A stretch of 12,736 bases of DNA from Alphaproteobacteria bacterium. Its GTDB lineage: Bacteria; Pseudomonadota; Alphaproteobacteria; UBA6615. This document shows positions 8,295 through 12,736 of this stretch, piece after piece. The position numbers and the translations under genes were made by a program. The notes under the pieces are model-generated. The model did not search any database, was not told where the DNA came from, and saw only the letters and a program-made list of their open reading frames with translations. How positions within the stretch are numbered: position 1 is the stretch's first letter; each line of letters begins with the position of its first letter. The stretch is taken from the NCBI GenBank assembly GCA_017643325.1, contig JAEPNS010000065.1, positions 1 through 12,736 of the forward strand, written 5' to 3'.

Positions 8295-8298
8295 GGAG
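8293..8298 (+). promoter_or_regulatory. Ribosome binding site for the original flhF start
   Basis: AGGGAG lies 8 bases before the ATG at 8307, overlapping the flhA stop. It is one of the better Shine-Dalgarno matches in the window and, together with the FlhF-like peptide that follows, supports 8307 as the ancestral flhF start. Confidence 0.7.
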
Positions 8299-8306
8299 CG
8301 GCGGCG

Positions 8307-8429
8307 ATGCAACTGAAAAGCTTCGAGGCCTCCTCGCTACGCGATGCCATCGGCAAGGTCCGCGAATCGTTCGGCGAGGACGCACTCATCGTTTCCACCG
8401 ACCACCGGGAGGCCGGGCGGTGCGCGTGA
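8307..8429 (+). pseudogene. flhF: FlhF N-terminal fragment, cut off by an apparent frameshift
   Basis: From ATG 8307 the frame reads MQLKSFEASSLRDAIGKVRE, then SFGEDALIVSTDHRE, the typical start of FlhF (MxLKxF, DAxxxVRxxxGxDAxIxST). It then runs AGRCA into TGA at 8427-8429, a 40-residue product. FlhF proteins usually continue with a segment like VRVTAAI, and exactly that sequence follows in the next frame from 8420. Adding one base around 8407-8413 (for example a third G after GAG) would join the two frames as REGRAVRVTAAI and give a protein of about 351 residues, a normal size for this family. The cause may be a sequencing or assembly error in a G/C run, a real mutation, or a rescued split gene. 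Confidence 0.85.
8407..8412 (+). promoter_or_regulatory. Shine-Dalgarno-like GGGAGG before the internal GTG of flhF
   Basis: GGGAGG ends 7 bases before GTG 8420, the first start codon in the frame of the FlhF body. It lies in the overlap of the two frames, and the TGA of the upstream fragment lies just 3' of the GTG, an arrangement that would permit terminating ribosomes to restart. It may be coincidental, since the same bases encode the RE residues of the upstream frame. Confidence 0.4.
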
Positions 8430-9361
8430 CCGCCGCGATTCCGAAGAAGGACGAAAGTCCCGAAGATTTCACGATAGACCAGAAATCCTTCAACGGTGTC
8501 CCGACCGACGACCCGGTACCAATCCTCCGCGCGGCACTGGCCGACAACGGGCTGACCGGAGAACTGGCAAACCGGCTTCTGGACGCCGCTTCGTATGTTT
8601 CCACGCCGATTGCCCCGGCCCTTGCCCTGGCGGCGGCGCTCGATACCGTTTTCGACTTCGAGCCCTTGGGAAAGCTCGGGGGCCGGGTGGTGACCGACCA
8701 CGGTTTGCGCAGGGCCACGCTTCTGATTGGCCCGCCCGGTTCGGGCAAGACCGTCACCGCGGCGAAAATGGCCGCGCGTGCCGCGCGCGCGGGCAACGGC
8801 GTGCGGCTCCTGACAATCGACACCCTTAAGACGGGCGGCATCGAGCACCTCAAGACGCTCGCGGACGCGCTGGGGGTCGGCATGAAAACAGCCCAGGACC
8901 CTCGCGAGCTCGCCGCGCTGATCGCCGGAAGCATGGGTGACATCTCCATCATCGATTCCAGCGGAATCAACCCGTTCGACAGCGTCGATGCCGACCACCT
9001 GGCCGAATTCATAGATGCCGTCGACGCGGAACCGGTGCTCGTCATGCCGGCCGGTCTTGACAGCGTCGATGCCATCGAAACCGCCCACGCCTTCGCCCGG
9101 CTGAAGTGCCGGCGCATGATTGTGACGCGCGTCGACATGACACGACGCCTCGGAAGCATCCTGGAATGCGCCTACGAGGCGGACCTCACCTTCTCGGACG
9201 TCTCCGTTTCGCCCGAGATCATCGGCCAGAATGGCGGCGGCCTGGGCACGCTCAACCCGGTGGCACTCGCACGCCTGATGCTGCCGGCACTCCTGCTGCA
9301 CGAGGACGGCCCGGCTTCGCCCGGAGCCACAAACGAAGAGGAAAGGGTTTCGGTCACATGA
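8420..9361 (+). CDS. flhF: Flagellar biosynthesis GTPase FlhF, main body (frameshifted N-terminus)
   Basis: FlhF is an SRP-family GTPase that marks the site of flagellum assembly, usually the pole, and works with FlhG. From GTG 8420 the body is 313 residues: VRVTAAIPKK, a linker and helical N domain (~30-95), then the G domain. G1 is GPPGSGKT (104-111). The SRP-type DTxRxxAxEQL segment is altered to DTLKTGGIEHL (134-144), G3 reads DSSG (179-182) instead of DTAG, and G4 reads TRVD (236-239). The P-loop is intact, so nucleotide binding is plausible; hydrolysis or dimer formation may differ. The conserved first ~35 residues are encoded upstream in another frame. The end overlaps the flhG start by ATGA (9358-9361). 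Whether GTG 8420 is used in the cell is unknown. Confidence 0.87.
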   Translation: MRVTAAIPKKDESPEDFTIDQKSFNGVPTDDPVPILRAALADNGLTGELANRLLDAASYVSTPIAPALALAAALDTVFDFEPLGKLGGRVVTDHGLRRATLLIGPPGSGKTVTAAKMAARAARAGNGVRLLTIDTLKTGGIEHLKTLADALGVGMKTAQDPRELAALIAGSMGDISIIDSSGINPFDSVDADHLAEFIDAVDAEPVLVMPAGLDSVDAIETAHAFARLKCRRMIVTRVDMTRRLGSILECAYEADLTFSDVSVSPEIIGQNGGGLGTLNPVALARLMLPALLLHEDGPASPGATNEEERVSVT

Positions 9362-10167
9362 GCGAGGCACTTCTGGACTCCGATCTCGTCGAAAACACCG
9401 CCGTGGAACGGACCCCGTCGCGCGCGCGCCGGATCGCGGTCGCATCCGGCAAGGGCGGGGTCGGAAAGACCTGGTTCGCCTCCACGCTCGCGCACAACTG
9501 GGCGCTCAAGGGCCGGCGCACCCTCCTGTTCGACGGCGACCTTGGCCTGGCCAATGTCGATGTGCAGCTCGGCCTCGCACCGGAGACGGACCTGTCGGAG
9601 GTCATCGCCGGACGCGCGCGAATTGAGGACGCCGTCCTGCGTGGCGCGGCAGAAAACCTGGACGTGATCGCCGGGAGCTCCGGCACGGCATCGCTCGCCG
9701 CACTTCCTGCCAGCCGACTGGACCGTCTCATCGCGGACCTCGATGTCTTCAATGCCGGTTACGACCGGATCGTGCTCGACCTCGGCGCCGGGGTCGACAA
9801 TACGGTGCGCATGCTCGCCGCGACCGCGGATACCGTCCTCGTCGTGACCACCGCGGAACCCACCGCGATGACCGATGCCTATGCCTTCATCAAACTTATG
9901 CTGTTGCGCGACCCGGATACGGATCTCCGGGTCGTTGTGAACCAGGCGGCCAGCGTCAAGGAAGGCGAGGCGGTCTACGAGACACTGCGCAAGGCATGCG
10001 ACAAGTTCCTGAAATACACACCGCCCCTGGCCGGAATTGTCCGCATCGATCGGCGCGTGACCGACGCTATCCGCAGCCAGAGCCTCATCATGACCCGCCA
10101 CCCCACCGCCGCCGCGGCAGAGGATGTTGAGAAGATTGCCCGGGGCCTGCGGCGCGCCTTCGAATAG
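9358..10167 (+). CDS. flhG: MinD/ParA-like flagellar number regulator FlhG
   Basis: FlhG (FleN, YlxH) is a MinD-type ATPase that limits flagellar number and antagonises or stimulates FlhF. The frame is open further upstream (from 9106), but the ATG at 9358 overlaps the flhF stop by ATGA, follows GAGGAAAGGG and gives the right N-terminus, so it is chosen; the product is 269 residues. Visible motifs are the deviant Walker A GKGGVGKT (31-38) with signature Lys32, FDGDLGLANVD (58-68), and a Walker B-like VLDLGAG (139-145). The C-terminal VEKIARGLRRAFE could form the amphipathic membrane helix usual in MinD-like proteins. The DQAxxLR motif near the N-terminus of many FlhG proteins, which activates FlhF, is not seen in the 28 residues before the P-loop. 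Confidence 0.92.
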   Translation: MSEALLDSDLVENTAVERTPSRARRIAVASGKGGVGKTWFASTLAHNWALKGRRTLLFDGDLGLANVDVQLGLAPETDLSEVIAGRARIEDAVLRGAAENLDVIAGSSGTASLAALPASRLDRLIADLDVFNAGYDRIVLDLGAGVDNTVRMLAATADTVLVVTTAEPTAMTDAYAFIKLMLLRDPDTDLRVVVNQAASVKEGEAVYETLRKACDKFLKYTPPLAGIVRIDRRVTDAIRSQSLIMTRHPTAAAAEDVEKIARGLRRAFE

Positions 10168-10173
10168 GCCGAT

Positions 10174-11583
10174 ATGAGCCAGGCCGTCACAGCAACCGGC
10201 TCGATCCCGCCCGGAACAACGTCCTACAGCGGACCCGGTGCATCAACAGGCGGTGCAGGCACGGGGGGCACCGGCGCGGGCACGACCTTCCTTGTTCCCA
10301 ATCCGCCGCCCGCTCTGTCCGCGCTGCCGGCAGGCCAGGTCGTGCGCGCCATTGTCACCGGCAAAGGCGCGGACGGCACGACCCTCCTCGACACACGCTA
10401 CGGCCAGATCCCGGTCAAGCTCCCGTTCGATGCGCCGCGCGGAGCCGTGCTGCGCCTGGAAATCGTGCAGGGTGGCGACCCTGCGAAGCTGATGATTGTC
10501 GACGAAGGCAGTCGCGAATCTCACCGACAGAACAGCGCACCGGGTCACAACGGAAGGACCGCGAACACAGTTCCGCGAACAGGCGATCTGGTCGCCGCGC
10601 GTACGGTTTCCTCCGCCCCCGCGCCCGGGACCACCGTGACGCCTGCGATCAACGCGGGGCAGGACTTCACTGCGAGGATTGTCTGGCTCGGGACAAGTAC
10701 GTCGGCGGGTGGGACCGAGCGTACCGGCCTGATCGTCGGGAGGATCGGGTCATCGCCGCCCGGCGGTCCCACGGCCATACAAACCCCTGCGGGTCAGCTG
10801 GTCCTGCCGGGTATCGGCGGCTTGCCGCGTGGTTCTGAGATCGCCCTGCGGCCGCTTGGCGGACAGCCGGGCGGCCCAGTCATGCCGGCTGGCAACTTCG
10901 CCGGCACACCGGCATTAACAACGCTCGGAAGTGCGTGGGCCGCGCTGGAAGACGCACATGGCATTCTGACCGGCACCTCTCTAAGCGCAAACCCGGCGCC
11001 GGCCGCGGGCCCGTCGGTCATTCCCGCCACCGGCCCCCAACTCGCAAGCGGGATGTTGCTGTTCCTGAATGCGCTCTTTCAGGGCAACATCCAGGAATGG
11101 CTCGGGCGTGACGCGATGCGCGTGCTCGCCCAGAACGACCGGCTGGGTCTCTCACGTCGGTTGTCCGATGACTTCACGCAACTCTCGCGGCTCGCGACCG
11201 AACCGACCGCCGGCGAATGGCGCATGGCGGTGTTGCCCCTTCTGAACGACAACATGCTGCAACAGATCCGGCTGTACATTCGCCAACTCGGGCAGGATGA
11301 CGACGCGAAAGACATACCGCCCGGCACGCGATTTGTGGTCGAAGCCTCCCTCAGCCGGCTCGGTGCGATTCAACTCGACGGCCTCGTGCGGCCCGGCCGG
11401 TTCGACCTGATGGTTCGCACGCACGAGCCGTTGCCCGAGACGATGCGCGCCGACGTAACCGAACTGTTCAAGAATGCCGGCCGCGAGTTCCGGACGGCGG
11501 GCCGTATCGACTTCCGGATCGAGAACCCGTTCTCCGTGAACCCGGCAGCGGCGGACGAACGCGCGTCGGGTGTCTACGCCTGA
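10174..11583 (+). CDS. FliK-like protein, probable flagellar hook-length control
   Basis: A 469-residue protein of low complexity, rich in Gly, Pro and Thr, starting 6 bp after flhG. The C-terminal part (~385-450) resembles the FliK/flagellar hook C-terminal domain: a beta-strand segment (RFVVEASLSRLGAIQLDGLV), a second strand (FDLMVRTHEPLP), then a helix (MRADVTELFKNAGREF) and a final strand (GRIDFRI). Before that lies a helical region at ~255-375 (MLLFLNALFQGN, MLQQIRLYIRQLG). The N-terminal half holds two related beta-rich modules at about 54-98 and 162-228, joined by flexible linkers. No signal peptide or membrane helix is seen, as expected for a protein exported by the flagellar system. 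Hook-length control is inferred from position and this weak C-terminal likeness. The gene overlaps fliJ tail to tail by 10 bp. Confidence 0.6.
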   Translation: MSQAVTATGSIPPGTTSYSGPGASTGGAGTGGTGAGTTFLVPNPPPALSALPAGQVVRAIVTGKGADGTTLLDTRYGQIPVKLPFDAPRGAVLRLEIVQGGDPAKLMIVDEGSRESHRQNSAPGHNGRTANTVPRTGDLVAARTVSSAPAPGTTVTPAINAGQDFTARIVWLGTSTSAGGTERTGLIVGRIGSSPPGGPTAIQTPAGQLVLPGIGGLPRGSEIALRPLGGQPGGPVMPAGNFAGTPALTTLGSAWAALEDAHGILTGTSLSANPAPAAGPSVIPATGPQLASGMLLFLNALFQGNIQEWLGRDAMRVLAQNDRLGLSRRLSDDFTQLSRLATEPTAGEWRMAVLPLLNDNMLQQIRLYIRQLGQDDDAKDIPPGTRFVVEASLSRLGAIQLDGLVRPGRFDLMVRTHEPLPETMRADVTELFKNAGREFRTAGRIDFRIENPFSVNPAAADERASGVYA

Positions 11584-11999
11584 ACCTTCTGGTCGCGACG
11601 AAAGCCGTTCAGCGCAACCTCGTCGAGCAGGCTCTGGTCGCGTTTTTGCTCCTGACGGGCAACCCGGTCACTTTCCTGCTGGGCCGCAAGTTCAAAGCGC
11701 TTGAGTTCACGAAACGCGTCGCGCACCTCGGCTTCGGCCCGGGCGATCTCCTGCGCCAGCGCGTTCATTTCCCTGTCGATACCATGCCGGCGCTGGCGTG
11801 TGGCGATGATGTATTCGCCGATAACGAACGAGGCTTCCACGTTCCCGCGCGCGCGCGCCGTTTCGGCGGCGTACTCGGCTTCAAGCGCAATGCGACGGCT
11901 TTCGATCTCGTCCGCCCTGGTTTCAAGGCTCGACAACGCGCGGCGCGCGACGTCGAGTTCGTGTTTGCGCAAACGGATCAGGGTTTCGAACGACTTCAT
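11574..11999 (-). CDS. fliJ: Flagellar export protein FliJ
   Basis: FliJ is a small coiled-coil protein that sits in the FliI hexamer, links it to FlhA and helps recycle export chaperones. The 141-residue product is almost wholly helical and charged, beginning MKSFETLIRLRKHELDVARR, with heptad-like patterns to the end (IARAEAEVRDAFRELKRFE) and no Trp or Cys. It matches FliJ in length, in the start pattern and in its place directly after fliI. Its ATG overlaps the fliI stop as ATGA (11996-11999), indicating translational coupling. Its TAG stop lies inside the end of the opposing FliK-like gene. FliJ is poorly conserved, so context carries much of the call. Confidence 0.88.
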   Translation of the reverse strand: MKSFETLIRLRKHELDVARRALSSLETRADEIESRRIALEAEYAAETARARGNVEASFVIGEYIIATRQRRHGIDREMNALAQEIARAEAEVRDAFRELKRFELAAQQESDRVARQEQKRDQSLLDEVALNGFRRDQKVQA

Positions 12000-12736
12000 G
12001 CGGACGCCATCGGCTGACCGGCCAGGTCGGTGACGGCAAATTCAGCGGGAGGTGATTCGACGTCCAGCGACTGGCTGGCGGCCGGTGCCATGTCATCGGG
12101 ATCCGGGTCGACAGTCGGCGGCGCTTCGTCCTGCTTCATGCCGAGAATTGCTGCAAGCTCATCGTACCCGCTGGCCAGGTCGCTGCGTTCGTCGATCGCC
12201 TGGGACAGGAAACCCTCAAGGGCCGGGTAGTATCGGATCGCCTCGTCGACCTCCGGGTCGGCCCCCTCCCGGTATGCCCCAAGCCGGATCATCTCGGCCA
12301 TGTCCTCGTAGCGGGATAGCAGCGCTCGGGCGCGCCGGATCAGGGCGTTCTGGGTGTCGTCATTGCAATCAGGCATCGTGCGCGAGATCGAACGCAGGAT
12401 GTTGACGGCGGGATACCTTCCGCGTTCGGCGATGGCACGTTCGAGCACGATATGCCCGTCGAGCGTTCCGCGTGCTGCATCGGCAACCGGTTCGTTGTGG
12501 TCGTCGCCTTCCACCAGAACCGTAAAGAGTCCCGTGATGTTGCCGGTGCCTTCAACGCCAGGCCCCGCACGTTCGAGAAGTCGCGGCAACTCGGCAAAAA
12601 CGGTTGGCGTGTACCCCTTGCTCGCAGGGGGCTCGCCGGCACTCAAACCAATCTCGCGCTGTGCCTGCGCGAACCGGGTCACACTGTCCATCAGGCAAAG
12701 CACCTCCTTGCCCTGATCGCGGAAATACTCGGCGAT
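11996..12736 (-). CDS. fliI: Flagellar export ATPase FliI (C-terminal part, start outside window)
   Basis: FliI is the F1-beta-like ATPase that drives loading of substrates into the flagellar type III export gate. The frame is open to the right edge of the window, where it reads IAEYFRDQGKEVLCLMDSVT, the Walker B region (LCLMDS); 246 residues are visible and the N-terminal part with the P-loop is missing. Further family motifs are TRFAQAQREIGLSAGEPPAS, GYTPTVFAELPRLLERAG, TVLVEGDDHNEPVADAARG, LDGHIVLERAIAERGRYPAV and the C-terminal helical domain ending at DELAAILGM. A further 46 residues form a Pro/acidic/Ala tail not usual in FliI. The gene is followed by fliJ with a 4-bp overlap and runs convergent to the fliF operon. 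Confidence 0.96.
   Translation of the reverse strand: MAEYFRDQGKEVLCLMDSVTRFAQAQREIGLSAGEPPASKGYTPTVFAELPRLLERAGPGVEGTGNITGLFTVLVEGDDHNEPVADAARGTLDGHIVLERAIAERGRYPAVNILRSISRTMPDCNDDTQNALIRRARALLSRYEDMAEMIRLGAYREGADPEVDEAIRYYPALEGFLSQAIDERSDLASGYDELAAILGMKQDEAPPTVDPDPDDMAPAASQSLDVESPPAEFAVTDLAGQPMASA

Noticed and set aside
9106..9357. Possible 84-residue N-terminal extension of FlhG
   Set aside because: The frame is open, but the segment is out of frame with flhF, which is clearly coding there, and the ATG at 9358 has ATGA coupling and the right family length.
8291..9445. Reverse-strand frame of 384 codons opposite flhF and the flhG start
   Set aside because: No domain is recognised and it crosses two real forward genes; an intact frame opposite a frameshifted gene is coincidental in GC-rich DNA.
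11636..11646. T-run (TTTTT after GGTCGCG) considered as a terminator for the forward operon
   Set aside because: The run is inside fliJ, only five bases long, and no good GC stem precedes it.
1..12736. Search for a defence system, mobile element, CRISPR array, tRNA or other novel cassette
   Set aside because: Every stretch is occupied by flagellar genes in tight operon order; no repeats, integrase or transposase motifs, or RNA gene signatures were seen.

Overview
The window is a dense flagellar gene block from a high-GC alphaproteobacterium. The best guess is a Rhodospirillales-type organism, based on the gene order fliF-fliG-fliH-fliN-motA-flbD-flhA-flhF-flhG and on a FlbD-type sigma-54 activator; this is inference from content, and no marker gene fixes the taxon. 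There is essentially no free intergenic DNA: the largest gaps are 37 bp before flbD and 34 bp before flhA.

Forward strand, 1-11583. The 5'-truncated fliF (MS ring), fliG (rotor switch), fliH (export ATPase regulator) and fliN (C ring) follow each other at 2-bp gaps or an 8-bp overlap. Next come a PomA/MotA-like stator subunit without a MotB beside it, flbD (class-level flagellar transcription activator), flhA (export gate), flhF (polar GTPase), flhG (MinD-like ATPase) and a Gly/Pro/Thr-rich protein with a FliK-like C-terminus. The spacing suggests one long operon whose promoter lies upstream of the window.

Reverse strand, 11574-12736. fliI (export ATPase, 5' end beyond the right edge) and fliJ (coiled-coil stalk/chaperone escort) overlap by ATGA and run convergently into the forward operon. 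The fliJ stop and the FliK-like stop overlap tail to tail by 10 bp.

Together the genes encode the base of the flagellar motor (FliF, FliG, FliN), one stator half (MotA), the export apparatus (FlhA, FliH, FliI, FliJ), placement and number control (FlhF, FlhG), probable hook-length control (FliK-like) and the regulator tying late gene expression to assembly (FlbD).

The main anomaly is flhF. A well-placed ATG at 8307 with a good ribosome binding site opens a classic FlhF N-terminus, but that frame ends at a TGA (8427-8429). The rest of FlhF continues in another frame, with a GTG at 8420 preceded by its own GGGAGG. One base appears to be missing near 8407-8420. Smaller oddities are a GSFTGA loop and a degenerate receiver in FlbD, disordered tails on both FliH and FliI, an FlhG without a visible DQAxxLR activator motif, an extended FlhA N-terminus whose codons form a perfect 20-bp GC palindrome, and a duplicated module in the FliK-like protein. 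I found no mobile element, CRISPR array, RNA gene or non-flagellar system.
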